Positions 25,201 to 34,536 of a stretch of DNA of 35,908 nucleotides are shown one piece after another. Position numbers and translations under genes: made by a program. The notes under the pieces were generated by a model. It did no database searches, was not told where the DNA came from, and saw nothing but the letters and a program-made list of their open reading frames with translations. Every line of letters begins with the position of its first letter. Positions within the stretch are counted from its first letter, which is position 1. The stretch lies in NCBI GenBank assembly GCA_965368405.1, contig CBDUMS010000028.1, positions 1-35,908 of the forward strand, written 5' to 3'. The stretch is from S012-113 sp965368405 (GTDB lineage: Bacteria > Bacteroidota > Bacteroidia > Cytophagales > Cyclobacteriaceae).

Positions 25201-28200
25201 TTAAAGTTGCCAGGTAATTGATCGGGTGCAACCTTAACGCCTAATCCAATAAGCAAGAAGCTTGGTAGTCGAGCGTCATATAGAATTGTGTCATTCTCAA
25301 AGTCAGTGGCATATACCTGATCTAAACCTGCAATGGCCTCGTCACTATCAAATATTGTTCTGTCTAAGCTGTCTACCGAAACACAGCCAAGCTCCGAGGT
25401 GTAATGAAGGAATATCCTATGCGTACCAAGTCCAGACGCGGCAATAAACAGGGTATCTCCGAAAACACCAGGGCCACTAAATATCTTGGTGCCTTTATCA
25501 AGAGGCGTGAGATTTGGCGTAAGCAAGGCTACAACCTCATTGGCATCTCCAATAGCACTGGTGTTAGGATCAGTAATAAATTCAATTGGAGCTGCTTGAA
25601 TAGTATTCAATGAAACCAGAATTGTGCCATCAGGAATCGCCGCCGTAGCACCAGTACCACCTAATCTTATTATATCACCCGTAGTGCCGGCATTACCAAG
25701 CGCTTTAATCTCCATTCCGCCGATAATGAGCTTATCTCGTCCAGAAGTTCCAGTAATATCATACTGGATTGTAAGGATCGTATTATTTATAAAGTTGAAA
25801 TTATCGACTGAGATGTCTGGCCCTTGTCCAGTAACCGTAACCATATCCGTTTTATACTCAAAATTAGGAGGTAAGACGAAATTCATAGTCTGATTATTCC
25901 CTACACTAAAATCTCCACTGGCACCCTCAACAATATTTATAGGGGCAAAGATGATTTGGTGTGTACCTATACAAACGTCAATGGCCTCGTTAAGTGGCGT
26001 ATTTTGGATAATTACACCACCGCCTGGATTGGGAACAAAGGTTCCGTCGATAGAACGTTTGCCTGGATGGGTTGGGTCACCATCTACCATAGCATTTGGC
26101 GAAGGAAGGGCTAAATCTTCGGCAGTAACCCACACTCTGAAATTCTCACCATTTCCACCGTCTGGCGTGGGAAAATTACTATCATCAAAAATACTGATGT
26201 AGTGATATTCGAAACCGCGTAAGATATCTGCGTCGCCACTTACAATGGTTCCAGGGAAGCTTCCTCCTCTAATCTCTGCCACCGTAGGGGTGCCCGTTGT
26301 TACATCAGGATCAACTACAATATAAAATAATTTGCCAGCCTCGTCGAGCGAAATTCTCAGGTCAAATCCAACATCCAGAATATTGACCGCATCTGCCGGA
26401 AGGCTAGGCATGGCTAAGTCTTCGGTGAAGAAAGGCGCTACATTATCGGATGTCTTAAAGGCCCATTCATTCGGTGTAGTAAATCCTGCAAACGGATTAC
26501 CAGATTTGTCGAGGAAGCCACTTATGTTTTGTACTCCTGGATCAATAGATATATAATAATCAGTATCTCCTTCTAAGGCAGGAAACACCGAGCCTGGCTC
26601 AGTTGCCGCAGGATTAAAGAAAAATGTTGTACTGTCTGCGCTTGTAGAGCCCGGAAGGATCTTAAGGATGGCTACATCACTACCATCAATTAATTTCTTT
26701 ACATAAACCAGAGAATCTTTTGGCACCATGGCTTCATTAAACTGAATCGATATCAAACTAGTCTGTGGGAAGTTCTCACTGCCATTCCCTGGGGTAAGGG
26801 CCACTACAACCGGAGGGTTGGCGTCGTTAAAGACGTAGGACCGACCTACAATATTTGCATCAATACTACCTGTACTAAGAATCACATCTTCATTCGGTAC
26901 AAAAGGGTCTGGGGTTCCTGTAGCAACTAACTCAGGACTAATCGATGCCGTTGTAAAGTCTGCGGTCTCAATAATATCGGCTATTACAAAATAGTATAGG
27001 TCAGAACCATCTAAGGGCAAGGTTGTATTTATGCCATTAAATTCTACATTATCCAGATTTTTTGTTCCAATGTTTTTAACCGTAGCATTTACAAAAGAAT
27101 AGGATGGTGTAGGAGAAGTAACCAGTCTAATATTTTCGAGTGAGTTGGTAATAGGATTGTTAAATCTCACAATGATATCCTGCAAGCTAGGTTCTCCCGT
27201 TGTGGTAGTAATCGAAGATGCACTGAAACCGAGCAAGGCTTTGTTTTTACCCCCTGCAATAATTACCGACAGTGCTTCTATGCCATTATTTAGATTCGTT
27301 GCACCCGCACCATTATCGAGCGTTGTAAATGTGGTATGTATTACATCAACCGTATTGGAGGTCTTTGTTAAACCATTAAAGGCTTCAACAGTTAATGTTC
27401 CGTCGCCGGTGCCGGTATATTCAAAATCAGGGAAGTCTAAAATTCCTGGGCTAAGATTACTAAAAGCTGCCGGTAAGTTACCAATTCCAGCTCCAGGGCT
27501 AGTAATTACTACCGTTTCACTAAAATCGAGATCAAGGTTACCCACTTCATCATTCGCATAAACTCGAGGTTGAGCCGGTGTTATAGGTATATAGATTCCC
27601 TGTACAGGATCGAGTAGAACAGCATCAAAGTCAAGCTGTGTAGCTAATACGTTAATAATGTTATCTCCTGCTGGAGTTGCTGCACCGGTGCCATCAACGG
27701 TTCCTCCCTGATCGAATTCAAACTTAGAACCTCCATTTTCAGCAACAGCGGTAACTACGATATCCAGATTATGGTTATCTGTAACACTGGGATTAAAGAA
27801 AGCTCTAATGGTAAAGGTCTTTGTTGCATCATCAGGTGCTACAATAGCTAAGCCGCTCCACGATACCGTTCCTGTAGGATTTGCTTGAACTGTACCCGGA
27901 ATTAATATTCCTGAATCATCATATAAGGCAATGTCAGCAAGATTCGTTGGATTCGTGATGGTTATGGTTAAATCACTTAACGAAGTAACACCGCCATCAA
28001 CATCGGTTCCATCTACTCCGCCATCACGAATAATGAATTCACCTAAAGGATATCGGGTAGGATCTTGTATTTCAACATGGTCTTTATACGGTATTAATAC
28101 TTGTGTGCTTGCAGCTACATATTCTAGCACCGATTCTTCGGAGGCAAATACATTATGTTGTTGCGTAGTTGCATCGATGATTCCGGGTACGGCAACGTGA

Positions 28201-31200
28201 ACAAACCCATTTAACCCATCAAGTGTATATTGAAGGGTAGGGGCTTCATCAAAAAAGTTATAAACACCCGCTGTAAAATTACCAGGTAAATCAACAATTG
28301 GCGACCCATTTAGCTGAAAGGTTAGATTAGGAGTAGGACTAAAGCCTGAAGTTGTAATATCTCCAATCGGATCTGTAAAATCAACATCGTTGCTATAGTA
28401 CTGATCCTTTGCTTTAATTACCCAATAGTTGGGTGTGGTTATTGCGCTGTAAGTGCTAGGACTCGTATTAACATCAGAGGTGAATATCGCACGATCGGCA
28501 GTTACTTCAATTCTATTTTCATCAACAGTAAGGGTACTGCTAGCCCCGCCTGCGTTCACAAATTCAAGTTGCGAACTAAAGGAATCTTCTACAGTTGAGG
28601 TCACGGTGAAAGTAATCACTTCATTATCACCAATTGGCGATAAATCGCGTGATGCATCTGTGGTAGGCGTAGGATAGTCGTCGCCATGGAAACTTACTCG
28701 AACCGTAAAGTCAATAGAGCCGTTGTCTGGAGCCGTTAAGGCTAAACCCGTAAAGGTGACAAATTCACCCGTTACAATTTGCTCATTTACGCCCGTCGTA
28801 GGCAGAGCATTATTAGCGCCTGCGTCGAATAATTCAATTCTTCGAATATTTTCCCAATTCGCAATCTGAAGGGTGATGGAGTTTAGAATTGTTGGGTTTC
28901 CATCATCATCTGGAGCCGTTCCACCACCATCGCGAAGCTTGAAACTTTCCATTACGAGGCTGTTAAGATCATCTTTGATATCAACGTTTTCCTGAAAACT
29001 TGTATAGTCTATGTTTGAGGTATGTCCTAATCCTGTTATTTCGATTATATCGGAAGTACCAGAATAATTAACCGTTACTGGAGTACTTACTGCGTCGGTA
29101 ATTACGCCGTCGGATACCGTAAGGGTACCATCTGAACCATCGGCATCTGAGCCACCACCGGTATATTTAAAGTTGGAATTAAAGGTTATTACACCGTTAT
29201 TATAAGTCAAGTCTGCATTGGCGTCATTTACCATGGTCAACCCAGCGGCATTCGTAATAGTAACAGGTCCCACAAAGTCTACATCAGTATTGTCATTAAC
29301 GTCTGTAGCTAGTAAAACAGGTGTTATACTAAGGTTGCTTGCATAACTTGCTAACGCTGCAGGATTAGTAGTAAAATCCAGTTTTGAAGCAACTACCTCA
29401 ATTCTATTTATATCGCCAGTTCCATCTGTTGACGCGGAAAAAGATGAAATATCAGAGCTTTGACTTGAATTGGTTACACTATTTATTGAAAAGATAGATT
29501 GTTCATTGTCATCAACAATTGCATTATAACTTACAAATACCTGAAGTGTTCTAGTTTCAGTCTCTGGAACTTCGTAGCTAAAGCCAGTAAAATTTACTGT
29601 TGCGGCAGCAGGTAGTTCGGCAATTTCGGTACCACTCTGGTCATAAATGGCGACTTTTCTTAAGTTTTCGTGATTAGTTATTCCAAATTCAATGCCGGTT
29701 AGATAGGTACTCACACCATCACCATCTATTAAATCGGCACCACCTTCTTTAATTATGAATTCGGCGATTTTGATATCATCAGATCCTATTCCCATAATAT
29801 CAGTTGCCTGAAAATCTTTATATAGAATATTAGATGGTGATGTGAAGGTGCCTGGATCTTGTAAGGTAATGGTAGATTCGTTAGAAACAGTCACATTAAA
29901 CGGAAGGCTTATAGCATCTGTATGTCCTGTTAAAGCTGCCGTCATCAATAAACCTAACCCTTTATCAATATGTATTACATCGGGGAAGGTCGCAAAACCA
30001 TTGGTTAGAGTAATGTTTAATGGAGTTCCCGATAAAGTACCAGTTGATACAAGAGAAACAATTTCACTATTACGGTCCAAGTCTCTACTTCCTAAAATAT
30101 CTGTAGCTTCAATGGTCAATGGTGTCATCACTGTATTCAGAAGAACATCAGATGAATTAGCAATAAACCTTAATTCCGTTGAGGTAACGACAATATGATT
30201 TTGAGTGCCTGAGATTGATGAGCTGGCGCCTCCGGTACCATCAGCAGCATCTGTAAACCCGAAAGTTGATCCATCGGCTGCTGCATTAGTAATTTGGAAT
30301 TGAAAGTTCGCATTATCAACGACATTGCTTTTAAAACTCACATATAACGCAAAGTTTTTTGTGCCGTCATCAATGGCTTCAATAGTTGTTATATTATTAA
30401 AGGTTAGTGATGCAGCTGCTGGCTTACTTTCTACAATTGAATTCCCATCATGTAGTGCTACATGATTAATGTTTTCAAAATTAGACAGCGAAAATGTAAT
30501 AGAAGTAAGGGAGGTCGCTGCATCGTCAGAATCAAAAGCAGGAAGCAAAAGTCCACCATCTCTTAAAGTAAATTCAGCAACTTTTATATCACCTATTCCA
30601 TCACCATCAATAGGGGACTCCTGATAGTCAATATAAGCAATATCACTTGGAGATATAAAACTTGAAATAGTAATATCAGAAGTGGGGTTACCGGGTGCAA
30701 AGGTGTGTGGTCCTGTTGTACCTGTTGTTAGTCCAGGGAGGACCGCTTCAAAATCGTAGTCGCCATCCTTAGTTACCTGTAGATTGTTACGTATAAATTG
30801 TCCTTGAACCAAATTTTCATCGGTATCAGCCGGCGGCGGAGAAGATATGAGATTCCCACCTAAGGGTTGTGATGTATCATCCAACTGAACTAAGCCAGTT
30901 TTATCGTAGTCCCTGTTATTATTAATATCTGTGGCCTGTACAGTTACATTGAAGTTAGTTTTGGGTGTTGATATTCCGCTAATATCTTTAAAATACAACT
31001 TAGTAGCAGCTACCTCTACACTATTGTTTGCATCACCTGAAGCTACAGAAGAAGATGCTACTAAACTACTTTTTGGAAAGCTAACGGTTTCGACTGTAAT
31101 ATCGGTATCTGTTGTATTGAATACGAGGTTCTTATTATCAATTTCCAAGCCATTACCAACAATATTACTCTGTAACCATACTCTCAATTCATAACTATTG

Positions 31201-34200
31201 GTAGCATTATCTTCGATATGACCTAAATCACCACTATTAATAAAATTGTCTATCGTAATTGTGATTTTGTCTGCTGCAACACTGATTTTACCTGGATTAT
31301 CAGCGGTATTTATACTTGGACCTCCATTGAGGGTAAATACTACTCCACCGATTGCATCAAGCCAACTGCCCGTTTCGTCCGCACCACCTCTATTGATAAC
31401 AATCTCCTTAATGTACGTTGGAGCGGTATCAGAGGCAGGAGTGGCACCATCATCAACAATATCAAAGGAGAAACTAGGATTCGCAGCAATGGCATCAGCT
31501 TTCGTATCAACAAGAGAACTTAATACTGCTTCACCATTTCCGTTTTGTATTAAGGTATTTGTTGCAACACCCAAAGTAATACCTTTCTCGGGAATGGTTC
31601 CATCTAGCTTATAGTCTGTATTTGTAAGTTGGTTAGTGTAACTGTACATTCTGAAAGTGTATTGTCGACCAGAGATTAATCCTGTAATACTTAAAGGCGA
31701 TGTTATGACACCTAAAGTGTCATTATAGATCCAGAGCCCATCACTCCAATCAAGATCATTTGGATATGATGTAAAATCAGCTACAGCGGGGAATGTGCCA
31801 CTAATATTATCTATACCAACAATCATATACTTACCCGGGAGTTGTGGGCCAAGAGCGTCAGTCCAGCTTACATTTACATCAGAGTTATTAACTGCAGTTA
31901 CATTGAAATCGGTTACATGATTAGAAGGCTCAGGAATAACGGAAGTGTTATTATCAGCTAGAAATGTACCTCCTGGAAGAAATATCTCTTTCCCAAGTGC
32001 GTTCACAGTTGACCCATCATTATCATATTCTAAAATCACGTCGTCATCTACTGTCACGTCTCGATTTAATGTGAAAGTTAAGACTGTTGTTAATGTATTT
32101 TTTGGATTAACATCATCGGTGTTAAGAGGAGGGTCTTGGCCTTGTGCTCCAAATGGTCCATCTCCTGCTGTAGTAACGGCATCATCAAAGGTCACAACCA
32201 GATCTCTTTTATTGGCATTATTTACATATGCATCAATTATTCGTGGTCTAACATTATTTGTTGCCAATTCATCGAATGTAGGATGCTTATTTCCGCTTTG
32301 ATCTTCTAAATTATCCGGATCATTATAAACTAATCTCAGTGCTTCACCAGCAACTACACTATTAGTTAGAGTAACCGTTACTTCGTCACCGGAGACACTA
32401 ATGCCTGTTATAGGCCCGGCAGTGGTGCCCGTAACACTGAATCCTGTTGCATCACCATCAGCTAGATTCATGTCTTCATCAAATGTTGCAACCACTTTGT
32501 CACGAGGAATAGCATCGTTATTTGTTTCCGTAACAACAACGGATTGTAAGGTTGGAATTATGCCATCATCAATAGGATTTGTATTATCATTAGCTGAGGT
32601 GTTGCCTGCAATGTCCCTAACTGCATTTCCATCTAAATCAAGGTTTATTGCTACACCATTTGTTTCAGTTGAACTCAAGTTGAGAATTACCTCTGCTTTG
32701 TTGCCTGGGTTTACTGTTGCTGTGCTCACCACAATGTCATCTTTAAACTCAGCTTCAGGCATATCATAGGTATCGTCCAGAAGCTCACTAAACGTTACCA
32801 CCACGGTATTAGGGTCAGTAAGCAGTGCACTAACAAATTCGGGTTTAATTTTATCATCAATATTGTTACCGCCGCTCGCAGCAACGTTGTTTCCTGCAAT
32901 ATCTTTTACAGCTCCTAAACTTAGAGCCAAATCAGTTGCAGAATAACCTGTACCAATATTTACTCCCAAGTTTAAGGTTACTACAGCACCGGTTCTGGTG
33001 GCAGAAGTTATTGTTAGTCCAGAGGCGGTAAATAATGTTTCATCAATAGACCCTTGAACGTTTTCATCGAAGGTTACTTCAATTGTTGAAATTGTTTTAG
33101 TTTCAGCTTTTACAAAACTGGGGGCTATACCGTCATCAATTGGATTCGTGTTATCATCGGCAGAGGTGTTACCAGCAATATCTCTTACTGCATTAGCATC
33201 TAAATCAAGGTTTATTGCTACACCATTTGTTTCAGTTGAACTCAAGTTGAGAATTACCTCTGCTTTGTTGCCTGGGTTTACTGTTGCTGTGCTCACCACA
33301 ATGTCATCTTTAAACTCAGCTTCAGGCATATCATAGGTATCGTCCAGAAGCTCACTAAACGTTACCACCACGGTATTAGGGTCAGTAAGCAGTGCACTAA
33401 CAAATTCGGGTTTAATTTTATCATCAATATTGTTACCGCCGCTAGCCGCAACATTATTTCCATAAACGTCTTTTACAGCTCCTAAGGCAATAGCAAGGTC
33501 TGATGGTGAGTAACCGGTTCCAACTGGAGTGCTTAATGTTAAGGTTACAACATTGCCAGATCTTGATGCGGAGGCTATATCTAAACCAGTTGCACTAAAC
33601 GATCCTGCATTGACGGAGCTCTGGAGGTCCTCTGAAAATGTAACTTCGATAGAAGTTGTAGTTATAGTTTCTGCTTTAGTGAATGTCGGAACTATGCCAT
33701 CAACCCTTACATTTCCTGTGGAAGGTACAGTATAAGTTAATGTAGCGTCATTACCTACACCATCTTTTAACGTTGCTCCATTCAGATCAATTGGTGAAGT
33801 TAAGGTAATTCCATCAGTATCTAAATCGTCATTTCCGACTGAATAGGTAAATGTTAATACATTTGTGCCATCACCGCCTGAGAGGTTAGCATAAACAGTA
33901 GGCCCACCGTTATTAATGGTTATAGGTATTCTTGGTGTTCCCCCAGCGACGTTAACATTTTCGTTATAGGTCGCTGTTATATCTATATCATCACCAAAAA
34001 TATAATTCCCATTTGATACCGTAACATTAGGACTGGTTGGTCCTGTATTATCTATGGTAAAAGTCATAGATGTTGTACTAGTAGCTTCATCAGAACTATT
34101 TTCAACGGGAGCAATCTCAACAAAGTATAACTGGCCTTCAGACAAGTTTGATGAAGGATCAATAATTATTACATTTCCTAAAATATTGCCAGAATAGGAT

Positions 34201-34529
34201 ACATCCGACCCTGCTCCATTGGTTTCTTTCAAGCTAACTAGGGCCTGTATATCATCATTATCAACAATAGCTGAATTATCTATATTCCGTATAGCCTGAT
34301 CAAAGGATATAGTAATATTAGAGTTTACTGGAATTGCTACTGTTCCACCTGTTGGGTTAAATGTAATTGTTGGTACTTGCCCATAAACAGGAGAACCCGC
34401 CATAAGCAGGACAATAAAAATTGGCAATATGGTCAGGAAGACCCGAGACCAGAACGCGCTAAAAAAGTTCACCTGAGGTCTCAGGTAATTGCGTGAGCGA
34501 ATCTTGAAAAATCGTAAAAATGCTCCCAT
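22203..34529 (-). CDS. Giant T9SS-exported multidomain adhesin-like protein, 4108 residues
   Basis: A signal sequence with a long basic N-region (hydrophobic core 31-45, likely cleavage after VYG50) directs Sec export. The body is a chain of beta modules: Ig-like Big_5/SbsA units and a TATYNENV-type repeat (51-275), alternating Ig-like units with a near-exact internal duplication (276-660), more Ig-like and FN3-like units (to ~990), five copies of a ~270-300-residue module (about 992-2410), further Ig-like domains, two PKD-like domains (WSWEFGD near 3363; near 3490), a jelly-roll/MAM-like segment (about 3550-3770) and an Omp28-like thioredoxin-fold region (about 3770-3880). The C-terminus (LYPNPASNRLNIQL... 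FIISHK, about 4030-4108) is a type A T9SS sorting domain, predicting surface attachment or release. Adhesion or gliding is likely by analogy with SprB-like proteins; no enzyme site is seen. It is last in an operon, 7 nt after a lipoprotein gene. Confidence 0.9.
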   Translation of the reverse strand: MGAFLRFFKIRSRNYLRPQVNFFSAFWSRVFLTILPIFIVLLMAGSPVYGQVPTITFNPTGGTVAIPVNSNITISFDQAIRNIDNSAIVDNDDIQALVSLKETNGAGSDVSYSGNILGNVIIIDPSSNLSEGQLYFVEIAPVENSSDEATSTTSMTFTIDNTGPTSPNVTVSNGNYIFGDDIDITATYNENVNVAGGTPRIPITINNGGPTVYANLSGGDGTNVLTFTYSVGNDDLDTDGITLTSPIDLNGATLKDGVGNDATLTYTVPSTGNVRVDGIVPTFTKAETITTTSIEVTFSEDLQSSVNAGSFSATGLDIASASRSGNVVTLTLSTPVGTGYSPSDLAIALGAVKDVYGNNVAASGGNNIDDKIKPEFVSALLTDPNTVVVTFSELLDDTYDMPEAEFKDDIVVSTATVNPGNKAEVILNLSSTETNGVAINLDLDANAVRDIAGNTSADDNTNPIDDGIAPSFVKAETKTISTIEVTFDENVQGSIDETLFTASGLTITSATRTGAVVTLNLGVNIGTGYSATDLALSLGAVKDIAGNNVAASGGNNIDDKIKPEFVSALLTDPNTVVVTFSELLDDTYDMPEAEFKDDIVVSTATVNPGNKAEVILNLSSTETNGVAINLDLDGNAVRDIAGNTSANDNTNPIDDGIIPTLQSVVVTETNNDAIPRDKVVATFDEDMNLADGDATGFSVTGTTAGPITGISVSGDEVTVTLTNSVVAGEALRLVYNDPDNLEDQSGNKHPTFDELATNNVRPRIIDAYVNNANKRDLVVTFDDAVTTAGDGPFGAQGQDPPLNTDDVNPKNTLTTVLTFTLNRDVTVDDDVILEYDNDGSTVNALGKEIFLPGGTFLADNNTSVIPEPSNHVTDFNVTAVNNSDVNVSWTDALGPQLPGKYMIVGIDNISGTFPAVADFTSYPNDLDWSDGLWIYNDTLGVITSPLSITGLISGRQYTFRMYSYTNQLTNTDYKLDGTIPEKGITLGVATNTLIQNGNGEAVLSSLVDTKADAIAANPSFSFDIVDDGATPASDTAPTYIKEIVINRGGADETGSWLDAIGGVVFTLNGGPSINTADNPGKISVAADKITITIDNFINSGDLGHIEDNATNSYELRVWLQSNIVGNGLEIDNKNLVFNTTDTDITVETVSFPKSSLVASSSVASGDANNSVEVAATKLYFKDISGISTPKTNFNVTVQATDINNNRDYDKTGLVQLDDTSQPLGGNLISSPPPADTDENLVQGQFIRNNLQVTKDGDYDFEAVLPGLTTGTTGPHTFAPGNPTSDITISSFISPSDIAYIDYQESPIDGDGIGDIKVAEFTLRDGGLLLPAFDSDDAATSLTSITFSLSNFENINHVALHDGNSIVESKPAAASLTFNNITTIEAIDDGTKNFALYVSFKSNVVDNANFQFQITNAAADGSTFGFTDAADGTGGASSSISGTQNHIVVTSTELRFIANSSDVLLNTVMTPLTIEATDILGSRDLDRNSEIVSLVSTGTLSGTPLNITLTNGFATFPDVIHIDKGLGLLMTAALTGHTDAISLPFNVTVSNESTITLQDPGTFTSPSNILYKDFQATDIMGIGSDDIKIAEFIIKEGGADLIDGDGVSTYLTGIEFGITNHENLRKVAIYDQSGTEIAELPAAATVNFTGFSYEVPETETRTLQVFVSYNAIVDDNEQSIFSINSVTNSSQSSDISSFSASTDGTGDINRIEVVASKLDFTTNPAALASYASNLSITPVLLATDVNDNTDVDFVGPVTITNAAGLTMVNDANADLTYNNGVITFNSNFKYTGGGSDADGSDGTLTVSDGVITDAVSTPVTVNYSGTSDIIEITGLGHTSNIDYTSFQENVDIKDDLNSLVMESFKLRDGGGTAPDDDGNPTILNSITLQIANWENIRRIELFDAGANNALPTTGVNEQIVTGEFVTFTGLALTAPDNGSIDFTVRVSFHGDDYPTPTTDASRDLSPIGDNEVITFTVTSTVEDSFSSQLEFVNAGGASSTLTVDENRIEVTADRAIFTSDVNTSPSTYSAITTPNYWVIKAKDQYYSNDVDFTDPIGDITTSGFSPTPNLTFQLNGSPIVDLPGNFTAGVYNFFDEAPTLQYTLDGLNGFVHVAVPGIIDATTQQHNVFASEESVLEYVAASTQVLIPYKDHVEIQDPTRYPLGEFIIRDGGVDGTDVDGGVTSLSDLTITITNPTNLADIALYDDSGILIPGTVQANPTGTVSWSGLAIVAPDDATKTFTIRAFFNPSVTDNHNLDIVVTAVAENGGSKFEFDQGGTVDGTGAATPAGDNIINVLATQLDFDAVLLDPVQGIYIPITPAQPRVYANDEVGNLDLDFSETVVITSPGAGIGNLPAAFSNLSPGILDFPDFEYTGTGDGTLTVEAFNGLTKTSNTVDVIHTTFTTLDNGAGATNLNNGIEALSVIIAGGKNKALLGFSASSITTTTGEPSLQDIIVRFNNPITNSLENIRLVTSPTPSYSFVNATVKNIGTKNLDNVEFNGINTTLPLDGSDLYYFVIADIIETADFTTASISPELVATGTPDPFVPNEDVILSTGSIDANIVGRSYVFNDANPPVVVALTPGNGSENFPQTSLISIQFNEAMVPKDSLVYVKKLIDGSDVAILKILPGSTSADSTTFFFNPAATEPGSVFPALEGDTDYYISIDPGVQNISGFLDKSGNPFAGFTTPNEWAFKTSDNVAPFFTEDLAMPSLPADAVNILDVGFDLRISLDEAGKLFYIVVDPDVTTGTPTVAEIRGGSFPGTIVSGDADILRGFEYHYISIFDDSNFPTPDGGNGENFRVWVTAEDLALPSPNAMVDGDPTHPGKRSIDGTFVPNPGGGVIIQNTPLNEAIDVCIGTHQIIFAPINIVEGASGDFSVGNNQTMNFVLPPNFEYKTDMVTVTGQGPDISVDNFNFINNTILTIQYDITGTSGRDKLIIGGMEIKALGNAGTTGDIIRLGGTGATAAIPDGTILVSLNTIQAAPIEFITDPNTSAIGDANEVVALLTPNLTPLDKGTKIFSGPGVFGDTLFIAASGLGTHRIFLHYTSELGCVSVDSLDRTIFDSDEAIAGLDQVYATDFENDTILYDARLPSFLLIGLGVKVAPDQLPGNFNTLQDTLDVASSLDTLANGDYVFKPNVFRSQVNFDKYFGAESPGYNDGGLIGSILFTGVYENQFDTNLRDTLEQTVEIWLSPTGEITIGSFGPIGDNTFDPLNTLPTANYDANLEFCEYETNIELTGSSANGYFAVSVPHLSIINSTTIVGLTDNQDGSGSLDLQAMADEPGLGFQFGEIEVSFTVLQEASGDSNRVAQKIRINPTPIANFIVPSVLCEDTPISFMDATALDPIDQAKVDSPNNNAIFHPMTSWSWEFGDVSNSTGDNPNTATGADTTHNFIDPNIYNIKLTASDDFGCTVSLIDSVFNDQNILQSVNDFVPITIGGIPNADFIVSGTSLTEEFTFESASSVFSNNTLVHSIDSVAWNIDGDSVYEIGGDDNDPTMNNTESYLFNGSGFGTSGAFDIEFVAVSTVGCTDTLIRKIQVLDNKLASDDQAYSETFSNGTEGWVAYAEVTVDQATAEWQFGGLSSWNVGDPTTTNIIEYPGSADIAGGSSWVTNLSGSYGDGERSYVYSPTFDLSTLARPMIQFDIARDLEAQDGVVFEFSIDSLNILDPAKEWIALGDAIDEGIEWFNATGLASKPGDEVGNPTALGWDGSGDWVKAKHDLAKIYDGITDPTERDLRMSRVNFRMGLGAITGDKDRDGFAFDNVRIGNRTRTVLLENFTSMAGTNIYKDQNDAINSLAKGLNETELVVVTYHTSFDGTDAINQFNPSDPGARALYYGVSENPRVAIDGVTNPPGENLTGDQLLFENWGEKFYRKQSLQIAPFDIAITLGEEDGKLKITADMTATTNEISDDFVVHVAVIADSISANELGVTANTTETMFYSPLIQLLPNAAGVKFELDGAGLASGDERQVELLWNPFELLDPTNSDITESKLRVVVFIQDEVSRSVHQADYMDVTGLDLVLAVEDQLGVGEVTLYPNPASNRLNIQLSSPLIEEQKAIIFDNTGKRMEEIRFNAGQDRLELNTSEYTPGIYLLTMPTNQGSVIKRFIISHK
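27290..31560 (-). repeat. Five copies of a ~270-300-residue module in the giant adhesin
   Basis: The modules begin near 31555, 30660, 29855, 29035 and 28130. Each contains, in order: (I/L)xYxDxQ, an (A/E)EFxxRDGG or equivalent followed by a D/G-rich loop, a TN-x-E/T-N-(I/L)-x-x-(V/I)-x-(L/I)-(Y/F/H)-D strand, a PDDxTKxFxVxxSF-like strand, a V-(T/D)-DN segment, GTG before N-x-I-x-V-x-A, and a (A/T)-x-D-x-x-x-x-D-(V/L)-D-F strand. The copies are divergent in DNA. The first is the most degenerate at its start. Confidence 0.75.
32630..32876 (-). repeat. Exact 247-bp internal repeat, copy 2 (residues ~552-634)
   Basis: This is identical to 33197-33443 as far as I can read, with an offset of 567 bp (189 codons). 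It encodes the end of the Ig-like unit EFVSALLTDPNTVVVTFSEL and the following strands. The remaining part of the 567-bp period is clearly diverged. Confidence 0.92.
33197..33443 (-). repeat. Exact 247-bp internal repeat, copy 1 (residues ~363-445)
   Basis: This is the partner of 32630-32876. Together the copies define a 189-residue two-domain period (unit A FVKAETxTxxxIEVTF, unit B FVSALLTDPNTVVVTF) in an A-B-A-B arrangement. In-frame homologous recombination could add or remove one period without breaking the gene. Confidence 0.92.
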
Positions 34530-34536
34530 AATATAT

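Noticed and set aside
24133..33735. Many 60-140-codon plus-strand frames opposite the giant adhesin
   Set aside because: They follow the repeats of the minus-strand gene (two are near-identical because of the 247-bp repeat), lack their own signals and mirror Asp/Thr/Asn-rich coding sequence.
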